From: Siderastrea siderea
Taxonomy: Eukaryota > Cnidaria > Anthozoa > Scleractinia > Rhizangiidae
DNA: 64,000 bases
NCBI GenBank assembly: GCA_964030785.1
Contig: OZ034979.1
Span: forward strand, 10,642,883-10,706,882
Reading direction: 5' to 3'
Shown: positions 45,278 to 56,449 of the stretch, piece by piece
Position numbering within the stretch: position 1 is the first letter of the stretch
How the letters are laid out: the number at the start of each line of letters is the position of its first letter
Notes under the pieces: model-generated
Databases searched by the model: none
Told to the model about the DNA's origin: nothing
The model's input: only the letters and a program-made list of their open reading frames with translations
Program-made: the position numbers and the translations under genes

Positions 45278-46864
45278 CTTTTGAAGTTCCAGCTTGTATT
45301 GCTTGTTTGATGTCATCTACGTTGGCCTTAACTTCTTTCACATTTGACCCAACTTCGTCCACATTAGTCTTCACTTCTGTTGCTGCCGTTTTCACGTCTG
45401 ATCTGACACCTTCTACTTCAGTCTTCACCTCTGCTGCTGCCGTTTTCACGTCTGATCTGACACCTTCTACTTCAGTCTTCACCTCTGCTGCTTCCGTTTT
45501 CACGTCTGACCTGATCCCTTCCACTTCAGTCTTCACCTCTGCTGCTGCCGTTTTCACGTCTGATCTGACACCTTCTACTTCAGTCTTCATCTCTGCTGCT
45601 TCCGTTTTCACGTCTGTCCTGACCCCTTCCACTTCAGTCTTCACCTCTGCTGCTGCCGTTTTCACGTCTGATCTGACACCTTCCACTTCAGTCTTCACCT
45701 CTGCTGCTGCCGTTTTCACGTCTGATCTGACACCTCCTATTTCAGTCTTCACCTCTGCTGCTGCCGTTTTCACGTCTGACCTGACTCCTTCCACTTTAGT
45801 CTTCACCTCTGCTGCTGCCGTTTTCAAGACTGACCCTAGTTTATCCATGTTTGTCTTCGCCTCTGTTACTGCCGTTTTCAAGACTGACCCGAATTTATCC
45901 ATTTTTGTCTTCGCCTCTGCTACTGCTGTTTTTACGTCAGACCCAACTTCACCCACTTTTGTCTTCACCTCTGCTAAACCTTCAGCTACTGTTGTCTTCA
46001 CCTTTGCTAATGCCGTTTTTACGTCTGACCCAACTTCATCGACTTTTGTTTTCATATCTGTTACTACCGACCCGAGTTCATCCACTTTTGTCGCCACATA
46101 TTTCACGTCCAATCCCAGAGCTTTGTCTTGAGAGGCAATTTCATCCAGATAATATTCTATCAGCTTAAACTTTTCTCTCCTTAACTCTCCTTCCAACAAT
46201 TGAACCCTTGGTGTTGGGAAGTCTTTTTCACCTAGTTTTCCAATATCATCAATGTTGGTAGCGCTTTGGCCGAGTGCAGCAAAGGCATCTTTCGCCAACT
46301 GTATGTAATTATCAAAGGCTGCCTTGAGAATCTTTTTGGTACTAATCTGGTGGCAAAGAGTGTTTCGTAGCAAACGGAGCTGATCCAACGCTAAAGCGAA
46401 CGTCTCAGCTTGGTTTCCACAAGGGCTTGTAACAGAGGGGTGAAATGTACCGCGTAATAAGCGACGGGATTTTACGTACAGCTTGTCTAAGGTACCAAAA
46501 CTTCCTCTCCCGTCCGGCATTGCAAAGCTTTGAGCGAAAAGAGTTGCTTCAAACAGAGCTGTACAGTCCCACTCTGTAAAGGATTTATTAGTTGGAACAT
46601 ATTTTGTTTTTCCGCCCTCCTTCTTCAGGAACATGTTCCGCACCAGTGTAGAATCGTCCCATTTTCGAAAGCCAGGTGTAGGAGCGACCTGGTTGTCCCA
46701 CATGTACACAAACACCTGGCGTAGGGCGACTGGAAATTCATCAAGCACAACAGAGGAGAACTTGAAGAAGTTAAGGTGTTGAGAACAATCTGCTGTCACT
46801 GCATCTGTTACTGTCCTTTTCATGTTTGACCTAAGTTTCTCCACGTTTGTCCTCACATCCGTTG
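45278..46864 (-). CDS. Paralog C: HEPN plus repeat exon with a different 5' end
   Basis: Open over its whole length. A pyrimidine tract and AG at 46,865-46,866 make a good acceptor, so this copy seems to be an internal exon beginning ATDVRTNVEKLRSNMKRTV, a segment related to the repeats. That replaces the MTTFSPEQ start of A and B; MKRTVTDAVTADCSQ could also start translation. HEPN follows with RNTLCH (R-x4-H), DEFPVALRQVFVYMWDN and KYVPTNKSFTEWDCTALFEA. About ten 18-residue repeats come next (consensus VRSDVKTAAAEVKTEVEG), a sequence type distinct from B. The end DIKQAIQAGTSKG joins the NB-ARC exon in phase 1. The upstream exon was not found. Confidence 0.82.
45330..46090 (-). repeat. 54-bp coding minisatellite in paralog C
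   Basis: Tandem 54-bp units encoding VRSDVKTAAAEVKTEVEG. Near the HEPN side the units are more diverged (SVLKTAVTEAKTNMDKLG). Plus-strand open frames over this tract are shadows. Confidence 0.88.
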
Positions 46865-47060
46865 CTAAAAAGAAGAAGAAAAAGCCAACGATCATAAAAA
46901 TACGAAAATAAGTAGTACAATGTCAGTTCACACCGTTCGACCAAAATATTGAATCCAAATTTAACACTTTAAGCTAGGAAAGTGACATTTTTCCAAAAGA
47001 ACTGTTTTTTATACACTCTATGGTCGATTTCAGCTGAACAAAATCAGAATCCCAAGCTAA

Positions 47061-48311
47061 TACCGTAAAATCCCGTTTATAAGCCTTGGGCTTATACAAG
47101 TTCGTAAGGGGTCTTGGGTGGGCTAATAAACTGGGAGGGGTGGGGGGGCTTATAAGCGGCATAAAAAATTGTTTCCCACATGAGGAGATAGAAAATACAC
47201 TAATAATTAAGACTAACACATAGCGCTATCCAACAACATTTTCCATTTACTCACTTCTTTAGGGTCTGAAGCGTCACAAATCGAGAATTTAGTTCAATAC
47301 ACTTATTTGGAACAAATTTAGTTCAATACTATTTGGAACAAAAATAACTATAAAACTCTAACAACGCCAATGCAACTGGAACACAACAAAACGGAAGACA
47401 GGAAACTACAAGTTCAAGTAAGGAAACAAATACGCGAGGCGTAGAATGCAATACATGGAAAGTTTTCTTGAGAAATTGCGGCGGTAGAAGCTGTCGGTTT
47501 GTTGTTTGTTTACCAAATAAATGATCCAGCAAAATGTTAAACAATAGTGTTACTGCCGATATTTAACGTGAAGAAATACCTGTAGGGCCATCAGTATGTT
47601 CAAATTATCGTTCCACACTCTACTTGCGTTATAGTTCCCTAATTTTGTATTTGAGGTTGCACTTGGTTCTGTAAAGGTACTTATGTTAAAGAAACAAGGA
47701 TAAATGGAGGGGGCTTATATCCGGGGGAGCTTATTATCGGAATATAGTTTTTGTTAAAGGGACAGGTTCACGGCTCGGCGCATGTGCATTAATCAAATGT
47801 TTTTTTCCGATTTGTTAGTAATTCTCTCGGTTAATAATCTCACTCACATGTATCTCAGCGATCACCTACTATAGTAAGTCCAAGTAGAACGGCGGAGGAC
47901 TAAATTCGCAGGAAATATTTATTTAGTGGATTGCATCAACACTACCAACGTTGAATTTATTGTTGACCCGAAGGTTTTATTCCACGGTTGATGAATTTAC
48001 CGCTATTTGAACGCGCTTTAGTCAAATGGCTGCCAGGGGCGCGTGCAGATAGCTGAGGTATCATTCAACGCGAAACTTTGGCAAGAAAATTTCACACCCG
48101 TGCGATCTACTCGCTTCTAATTGGTTCTTTAACAATGTTATGAAATAATATTGCTTGCGTACTCGCTCGAGCGTGCACAGGCGAAAAAACAGCATTTAGA
48201 TTCATGAGCATGCGCTAAACCGTGAACCCTTTCCTTTAACGGGTAGATGGGCCTATAACCGGGGGGAGGGCGGGGAGGGCGGGGAGGGCTTTAAACCGGG
48301 ATTTTACGGTA
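47061..48311. mobile_element. TA-target MITE (CCGTAAAATCCCG termini), left copy
   Basis: The left end TACCGTAAAATCCCGTTTAT and the right end CGGGATTTTACGGTA are inverted and flanked by TA. Inside are mirrored ATAAGC/GCTTATA words with G-runs. A second MITE (47,758-48,235) is nested in it. Members of the family recur at 52,118-53,394 and 57,204-58,601. Confidence 0.85.
47758..48235. mobile_element. TTAA-target MITE nested in the TA-target MITE
   Basis: Left TTAAAGGGACAGGTTCACGG; right, reverse-complemented, TTAAAGGAAAGGGTTCACGG. Both include the TTAA duplication (47,754-47,757; 48,236-48,239). No coding. Only its right part is present in the middle copy (53,041-53,328). Confidence 0.8.
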
Positions 48312-48317
48312 ATTAAC

Positions 48318-48326
48318 GTTTATTAC
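48318..48326 (-). terminator. Polyadenylation signal AATAAA, unit 1
   Basis: AATAAA on the minus strand about 45 bp past the TAA of the last exon, just inside the duplicated unit and outside the MITE. Confidence 0.55.
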
Positions 48327-48366
48327 CATCCAAAAGGAATGAAAACACTTTTCATGCAATACTAAA

Positions 48367-51336
48367 TTAACTACCTTGGCTACACTCTCCTTGAAAATGG
48401 TCTTCAGAATGACTTCTCTGTTTTTCCGAATCAGCTGTGGATGACTTTTCAGCGCTTTCAGTCTTCATATGTTCACCTTCAAACAGTTGTTGCTCATCGT
48501 TTTCAGAAACCTGGTGAATGTTTTGGTCTGAGAAAAAGCAAAAAAAAAAACTGAAAGTCAACTGTCCTATTGTGTTGGCCAGTTGTCTTTAGGCTAAATT
48601 TTTTGTACAGATAAGCAACACCACTACTTGAAACTGCATTTCTTCGACCGAGCACCTTGATCGAGGGACATCCACCTCTATCAAGTGCCTTAGTCGAATC
48701 AGCACCCCGGTCCACTTTATAATTGTGAAACCGACATATGAAATTAACAATCTTACATCCTTAGAACTTTGTGACAAACTGTGATATAACATGTCAGATA
48801 ACCAAATAGTGAAATAAGTTAATTTTAAGATTTGAATATAACTCTGTTAAATTTGTTCTAACCCATTCACTAATAAGTGTTAAAATCAAAACCGCTCGCG
48901 AAACTTAACTGATAGGACAAGAATAAAGCTTGAGTAGCAGGGCCATCCAAGGCTACGAGAGAGAGAGGCGTGGCTTATATTGCACAATATCACTGCAGCA
49001 CCACTAACAATGTTTCCTTTCAATTCGTTAACGTTACAGTCTTGTTAAAAATGAACAACACTTGGAGCTTTGTCCAAACGAAAGTTATCTTTAAGCATTA
49101 ATTTTCTTCGATAGAGAATGTGACTGATATATGATTTCCCTTTTAGATCACCGTCAGAAATTGACAAATGCTAATGCGACTGTTTCCCCTTACCTTTAAA
49201 AAAACTCGTTGTTACAAAGTCATCAATAGAATCGGATCTATCTTCTTCTGAACTAGGGGAGGACGTCTCCACATCTCCAAAATAACTTATTTCCGAGAGG
49301 TCATCTTCCCATAAGTGTTTCTCCAAAGAAGGACCTGTTAGGTGGAAATGTGAATATTATAGAGACGTTTTGCGTAATGAGAAAAAAGGACATAACCAAG
49401 TGTAGATATTAAACCGAATGTCTTTTCCTGGTGCTAACAAGACCAAAATATCCGCTGCGCTACTACTAGAAGTCTTTCACTTACCAGGCTGTACTTTGCT
49501 ATCCGCAAAGGCTTCTGCACGGTCAAGCCAATCCATGACTTTTGGCTGGGTGTGGTTTGTTCCATCTTCTTCAGAAAATCTTATAAGAAATAAAAATGAA
49601 ATTATGAACATATGAAATTCATATATTTGAACTGCGGAATGAAGAAATGAAGAAATAAATTTCTTCATTCCGCAGTTCAAATATATGAATTTCAAGTATA
49701 TTCATAATTTCATCTTCATCTTTCCCGGGTATATTACGAACCAATTTAATAACCAGCTCCCAGTTGGCTTGATAGTTCAATTGGTTAGAGCGCTGCACCG
49801 GTATCGCAGAGGTCAGGGTTCGAATCCCGGCAAGCCTGATTTTTTCAGGCTTTCTTTTCGCAACTGCATAACTTGCGTTAATAACTGCGAGGATCTTCTT
49901 TACATTTAAGAAATAAAAACTATGTGAAATAGTAAACAAGTAAAAAAACCCCGTTAATTTCAGTAGTCCACGAGACGAGGCTAAAATTACAGACTGCAGT
50001 TCTAAACGCTGAGGCAAAAATGCCTTCTTGACGTAGAATTGCGACAAGCGACGGTACTCGAAATGCCAGAGTGTTAACTCCAAATATTTTCTCCAAGTTA
50101 ACAATGAACTACCGATTTCATCGAGTAGAAGGACGAAAGCCACAAGAATTGGTACTCAGGACAAGAAACGAAAAAAGCCTTTGGTACCCAAGATTTATTG
50201 TTTGCCTAAATGGAATTCATAAAAGAATTAAATCATTTCTCTACTTCCCAGTTGTCTGCAGCACGGGTATACATGTGAAATTTACATACTTTTTTCTTAT
50301 GCCCCGAAGATATGCTGCAATCTCCTCGTGGCCATTGTCTTCTGCTATGTCTTCTGGTGAAGGAGACTCGTTCTTGTAGCACTCAAAGGCAATTCTTCCC
50401 GCTGAAGAGCTGAAAACAGCTTCAATAAAATTCTTGGCGCCTATTTCCGCTGCTGTAACTAGCAAAGGTAGTATAAGGTCTTCTGACTTTAATCCTGTAA
50501 AAGTCCCGTAACAAGGCTTTGTGTTAGCAACTGAAACACATAATTTAATTTGATTTATTTTAATTAATAATGTTATTCCACCACTACTATAACACCCATT
50601 TTGAGGGGAGGCTCCGCCCGAAGGTCTTTCTTTCATTAATTGATTAATTATTAATTCACACAGGAACCAAGAAGGCTTCCAAGGGCGTAGCTAGCCTTTA
50701 AGCCATTAAGCCCGGGCTTAACAGGAATTTCTATGATCTTTGTGATACAGTAGCCAAAAGACATTATTTCTTTAACTGCTTTGCTTGCATCCAACAGTGA
50801 AATAAAACCATGACTTTCGAAAGAATATGTGATAAAAATGCCAAGAGATTGCGCTTCAAACAAAGAAAAGGCGGAGGACGGATAAGGAGGCAGCTGTTAG
50901 TTGAGTGAGCCTGTTGTATTCCCAGCGATGCGAATCAATTTTTTGTGTGAAATCGAAAGAACCGTTAAAAGTCAACTAAAATTTAAAGAAAAATGAGAGT
51001 GTTATCGATTTCTACCCATTGATCGATACAATCAGTATCAATAAAATCGATTCTAACGAATCAATTTATACCGATTTATCGACTGAAAAACGGTATCGAT
51101 CATTATCGATTGCTTACGCCAGTTTTATTAATAGACAAACCCTGGTTCGCGAGAAATTTTATCGAAGTTGCTGAGAAGCATTGTTTTGGCATCCCTTTTC
51201 GCGTGACTTCTCTAATGGAAGAATATTTAGAAAAGAAACCATTTCCGGCGGCTGGTGTATCGAACGATAATGCCTGAGGTTGAAGGATTGTCCCGAAAAA
51301 TGAACAGTTGATTATAGGGCAACTGTGAAATTTTGA

Positions 51337-51367
<31 letters not shown>

Positions 51368-51992
51368 CGATAAACCAGCAAGCCAAGAAGGGGTCTATTT
51401 ATTTTACAACTCTTCGATTAATTTCTAGGACGCGCACGCTTTATTGTGGAAAACAGAAAAGGGTCAGAAAACATTCATTGAGCGTCACAGCACATTTGCA
51501 GCTAAACAAATCCAAGTTGGTTACTTTACTCGATTTTATTACACTGTGATTAAATCTCAAAAGTTAAAACCTGTACTTCCTTTCTTGTTTTTCTCTTGTC
51601 AATAAAAACGGACGACGGGTATCGCCTGATACCCGCCGTCCGATTTGTAACACGTAATGTGTTTCGACCAATGAGCGCGCGCGAAAATTAAGTGGTGTGT
51701 TAAAATGTGGAGGGCAAAGGCTGTTTTCTGTACGTGGAAAAAAAAATCAATAATTCAAGAGCTCATCCTAACTAACCTTGTTGCTGAGAATCCTGTGTTT
51801 CCTTATCTTCGCTGTCACCCCCTTTCAGTCGTTTTGCCCAATTTTCAAAGAGATCTGCTAGCTGCCGTTTCTTTAAAGTAATATTTTCACTTTCTTCTCT
51901 TCTCCTATCCAAATACGTGTACACAGTCTTTCCTAAATACTCCCCAGTCTGTGTGAATATTTTTACAGTGACAGGGCCAGGCGTTTCTCCAC
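48367..51992 (-). CDS. Duplicate 3' exon set of BCAP/BANK-like gene (unit 1)
   Basis: Exons: 51,777-51,992 (DBB-like second half), 50,290-50,494 (ankyrin-like), 49,485-49,579, 49,194-49,334 and 48,367-48,527. Every internal junction has GT-AG sites and matching phases, as in unit 2, and all frames are open. The first exon starts with a splice acceptor in phase 1. It could be used by the donor at 59,635 (skipping unit 2) or by read-through splicing from the last exon of unit 2 (CAAG/GTAGTT, also phase 1). The last exon ends in TAA, with AATAAA about 45 bp downstream. This set lacks its own 5' exons, so it is an alternative 3' cassette of the same gene or a partial, unexpressed copy. It differs from unit 2 at a few residues (H for N in GEHMKTES; one leucine fewer in KRQLADLF). 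Confidence 0.7.
49612..49905 (+). mobile_element. tRNA-like SINE with 5' hairpin, unit 1
   Basis: A near-perfect hairpin (TTCATATATTTGAACTGCGG and its mirror) at 49,617-49,690 precedes a tRNA-like body at 49,766-49,838. The body has an A box (TAGTTCAATTGGTTAGAGCG), a B box (GGTTCGAATCC) and 6 of 7 acceptor pairs (GGCTTG / CAAGCC). A terminal hairpin GCCTGATTTTTTCAGGC follows, whose T-run would stop RNA polymerase III. It lies in an intron, antisense to the gene. The anticodon-loop layout is irregular (C at position 33), so it is read as a SINE and not a working tRNA. Confidence 0.75.
50995..51115. repeat. ATCGAT-word cluster
   Basis: Repeated ATCGAT, ATCGATT and GATCGATA on both strands, similar in style to 17,215-17,725. 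Duplicated at 56,080-56,200. Confidence 0.55.
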
Positions 51993-52117
51993 CTAAATTT
52001 AGGATGATGACATTATTATGACAGTGTGACATGCGCAGCATAAAGAGAAGCACGAAATGCTGGAGTTTCAATTAAGATGGAGCCGACCTAGCTAGCCCTA
52101 AACTTCTTGTACCTCAC

Positions 52118-53394
52118 TACCGTAAAATCCCGATTATAAACCCTGAGCTTATGCAAATTCGTAAGGGGTTTTGGGTGGGCTCATAAACGGGGGGGGGGGG
52201 GGAGCTTATAATCGGTATAAAAAATTGTTTTAGAATGAGAAGACAAGAAATAAATTAAGACTAAAATATAGCACTATCCATGCTGGATACGTTTTCATTT
52301 ACCTAGCCTCACAACTTTGTGCCTTGAAGCGTCGCCATAACTCCGGAATTTATAGTCAATACCGTTATTTGATCAATGTTCCAAATACTATTTGGAACAT
52401 ACGTATAATTAAAATTATATTTCCGCACTCTACTTGCATTATACTTTCCTAATTTCAATTTGAAGTTGTACGTTGTTCTGCAAAAGTACTTATTTTCAGG
52501 ACTGTAGCAAGGCTGAAGTAACTGGGGGGGGGGGGGGGCGGGCGAGCAAATTGGCCTAGTCAAAGCCCCCTCTCAAAATACAGACATTAACAAATAAGTC
52601 ATCAGACATACAAAAATTCATGTCAGATAGACACTAACACTGTTCACAATGCCAGTTTGTGTCGATTTTGTCAAGAAGGACACCTTCATGGGGACATCGT
52701 TCGTTCAAAATTTGCCAAAAAGCTGCTTCCTGTTTGCTTTTTATTTTTGCCACACCACAGACAAAAATACAAAGATAATGAATAAGAAAAAGAGAGACGA
52801 ACAATGATGGTAACAGTGGCGAGAAGGCCTAAAGGAAACTATGAAGCTTTTGTTAATTAGGCCTCCCCAAAAGTCACTAAAGTTAAAAGGTTTGTTAAAA
52901 TTCAAACATTTCGACAGCTAATTAAGCTACGAATTTCGGACCTTTATCACCTAACTCTCGTAAACGTTTGTGCAACGTCTGTCACTGACGATTGGTGAGA
53001 TAAATACAATTTTGTCCCTTAGACTTGTTTTACAACAATGGGTTGAATTTATTGTTGACCCGAAGGTTTTATTCCACGGTTGATGAATTTACCGCTATTT
53101 GAACGCGCTTTAGTCAAATGGCTGCCAGGGGCGCGTGCAGATAGCTGAGGTATCATTCAACGCGAAACTTTGGCAAGAAAATTTCACACCCGTACGATCT
53201 ACTCGCTTCTAATTGGTTCTTTAACAATGTTATGAAATAATATTGCTTGCGTACTCGCTCGAGCGTGCACAGGCGAAAAAACAGCATTTAGATTCATGAG
53301 CATGCGCTAAACCGTGAACCCTTTCCTTTAACGGGTAGATGGGCCTATAACCGGGGGGAGGGCGGGGAGGGCTTTAAACCGGGATTTTACGGTA
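52118..53394. mobile_element. Hybrid TA-target MITE at the duplication junction
   Basis: The left part (52,118-53,040) matches the right-hand family member (57,204-58,128). The right part (53,041-53,394) matches the left-hand member (47,951-48,311) and includes only the right half of its nested MITE. Both outer termini are intact (TACCGTAAAATCCCG / CGGGATTTTACGGTA). It is the recombinant product marking the duplication joint. Confidence 0.85.
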
Positions 53395-53449
53395 ATTAAC
53401 GTTTATTACCATCCAAAAGGAATGAAAACACTTTTCATGCAATACTAAA

Positions 53450-53610
53450 TTAACTACCTTGGCTACACTCTCCTTGAAAATGGTCTTCAGAATGACTTCT
53501 CTGTTTTTCCGAATCAGCTGTGGATGACTTTTCAGCGCTTTCAGTCTTCATATTTTCACCTTCAAACAGTTGTTGCTCATCGTTTTCAGAAACCTGGTGA
53601 ATGTTTTGGT
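53450..53610 (-). CDS. Adaptor gene last exon (unit 2)
   Basis: Acceptor TTTTTCTCAG, reads DQNIHQVSENDEQQLFEGEN and a Lys/Glu/Ser-rich tail ending ECSQGS-TAA. AATAAA lies about 45 bp downstream (near 53,403). An alternative donor CAAG/GTAGTT just before the stop could splice on into unit 1 in phase 1. Confidence 0.65.
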
Positions 53611-56418
53611 CTGAGAAAAAGCAAAAAAAAAAACTGAAAGTCAACTGTCCTATTGTGTTGGCCAGTTGTCTTTAGGCTAAATTTTTTGTACAGATAAGCA
53701 ACACCACTACTTGAAACTGCATTTCTTCGACCGAGCACCTTGATCGAGGGACATCCACCTCTATCAAGTGCCTTAGTCGAATCAGCACCCCGGTCCACTT
53801 TATAATTGTGAAACCGACATATGAAATTAACAATCTTACATCCTTAGAACTTTGTGACAAACTGTGATATAACATGTCAGATAACCAAATAGTGAAATAA
53901 GTTAATTTTAAGATTTGAATATAACTCTGTTAAATTTGTTCTAACCCATTCATTAATAAGTGTTAAAATCAAAACCGCTCGCGAAACTTAACTGATAGGA
54001 CAAGAATAAAGCTTGAGTAGCAGGGCCATCCAAGGCTACGAGAGAGAGAGGCGTGGCTTATATTGCACAATATCACTGCAGCACCACTAACAATGTTTCC
54101 TTTCAATTCGTTAACGCTACAGCCTTGTTAAAAATGAACAACACTTGGAGCTTTGTCCAAACGAAAGTTATCTTTAAGCATTAATTTTCTTCGATAGAGA
54201 ATGTGACTGATATATGATTTCCCTTCTAGATCACCGTCAGAAATTGACAAATGCTAATGCGACTGTTTCCCCTTACCTTTAAAAAAACTCGTTGTTACAA
54301 AGTCATCAATAGAATCGGATCTATCTTCTTCTGAACTAGAGGAGGACGTCTCCACATCTCCAAAATAACTTATTTCCGAGAGGTCATCTTCCCATAAGTG
54401 TTTCTCCAAAGAAGGACCTGTTAGGTGGAAATGTGAATATTATAGAGACGTTTTGCGTAATGAGAAAAAAGGACACAACCAAGTGTAGATATTAAACCGA
54501 ATGTCTTTTCCTGGTGCTAACAAGACCAAAATATCCGCTGCGCTACTACTAGAAGTCTTTCACTTACCAGGCTGTACTTTGCTATCCGCAAAGGCTTCTG
54601 CACGGTCAAGCCAATCCATGACTTTTGGCTGGGTGTGGTTTGTTCCATCTTCTTCAGAAAATCTTATAAGAAATAAAAATGAAATTATGAATATATGAAA
54701 TTCATATATTTGAACTGCGGAATGAAGAAATGAGGAAATAAATTTCTTCATTCCGCAGTTCAAATATATGAATTTCAAGTACATTCATAATTTCATCTTC
54801 ATCTTTCCCGGGTATATTACGAACCAATTTAATAACCAGCTCCCAGTTGGCTTGATAGTTCAACTGGTTAGAGCGCTGCACCGGTATCGCAGAGGTCAGG
54901 GTTCGAATCCCGGCAAGCCTGATTTTTTCAGGCTTTCTTTTCGCAACTGCATAAGTTGCGTTAATAACTGCGAGGATCTTCTTTACATTTAAGAAATAAA
55001 AACTATGTGAAATAGTTAACAAGTAAAAAACCCCGTTAATTTCAGTAGTCCACGAGACGAGGCTAAAATTACAGACTGCAGTTCTAAACGCTGAGGCAAA
55101 AATGCCTTCTTGACGTAGAATTGCGACAAGCGACGGTACTCGAAATGCCAGAGTGTTAACTCCAAATAGTTTCTCCAAGTTAACAATGAACTACCGATTT
55201 CATCGAGTAGAAGGACGAAAGCCACAAGAATTGGTACTCAGGACAAGAAACGAAAAAAGCCTTTGGTACCCAAGATTTATTGTTTGCCTAAATGGAATTC
55301 ATAAAAGAATTAAATCATTTCTCTACTTCCCAGTTGTCTGCAGCACGGGTATACATGTGAAATTTACATACTTTTTTCTTATGCCCCGAAGATATGCTGC
55401 AATCTCCTCGTGGCCATTGTCTTCTGCTATGTCTTCTGGTGAAGGAGACTCGTTCTTGTAGCACTCAAAGGCAATTCTTCCCGCTGAAGAGCTGAAAACA
55501 GCTTCAATAAAATTCTTGGCGCCTATTTCCGCTGCTGTAACTAGCAAAGGTAGTATAAGGTCTTCTGACTTTAATCCTGTAAAAGTCCCGTAACAAGGCT
55601 TTGTGTTAGCAACTGAAACACATAATTTAATTTGATTTATTTTAATTAATAATGTTATTCCATCACTACTATAACACCCATTTTGAGGGGAGGCTCCGCC
55701 CGAAGGTCTTTCTTTAATAAATGGATTAATTATTAATTCACACAGGAACCAAGAAGGCTTCCAAGGGCGTAGCTAGCCTTTAAGCCATTAGGCCCGGGCT
55801 TAACAGGAATTTCTATGATCTTTGTGATACAGTAGCCAATAGACATTATTTCTTTAACTGCTTTGCTTGCATCCAACAGCGAAATAAAACCATGACTTTC
55901 GAAAGAATATATGATAAAAATGCCAAGAGATTGTGCTTCAAACAAAGAAAAGGCGGAGGACGGATAAGGAGGCAGCTGTTAGTTGAGTGAGCCTGTTGTA
56001 TTCCCAGCGATGCGAATCAATTTTTTGTGTGAAATCGAAAGAACCGTTAAAAGTCAACTAAAATTTAAACAAAAATGAGAGCGTTATTGATTTCTACCCA
56101 TTGATCGATACAATCAGTATCAATAAAATCGATTCTAACGAATCAATTTATACCGATTTATCGACTGAAAAACGGTATCGATCATTATCGATTGCTTACA
56201 CCAGTTTTATTAACAGACAAACCCTGGTTCGCGAGAAATTTTATCGAAGTTGCTGAGAAGCATTGTTTTGGCATCCCTTTTCGCGTGACTTCTCTAATGG
56301 AAGAATATTTAGAAAAGAAACCATTTCCGGCGGCTGGTGTATCGAACGATAATGCCTGAGGTTGAAGGATTGTCCCGCAAAATGAACAGTTGATTATAGG
56401 GCAACTGTGAAATTTTGA

Positions 56419-56449
<31 letters not shown>

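Noticed and set aside
49766..49838. A functional tRNA gene
   Set aside because: The head has A and B boxes but an irregular anticodon loop and imperfect acceptor and T stems. It is embedded in a longer repeat with a 5' hairpin, so it fits a tRNA-derived SINE better.
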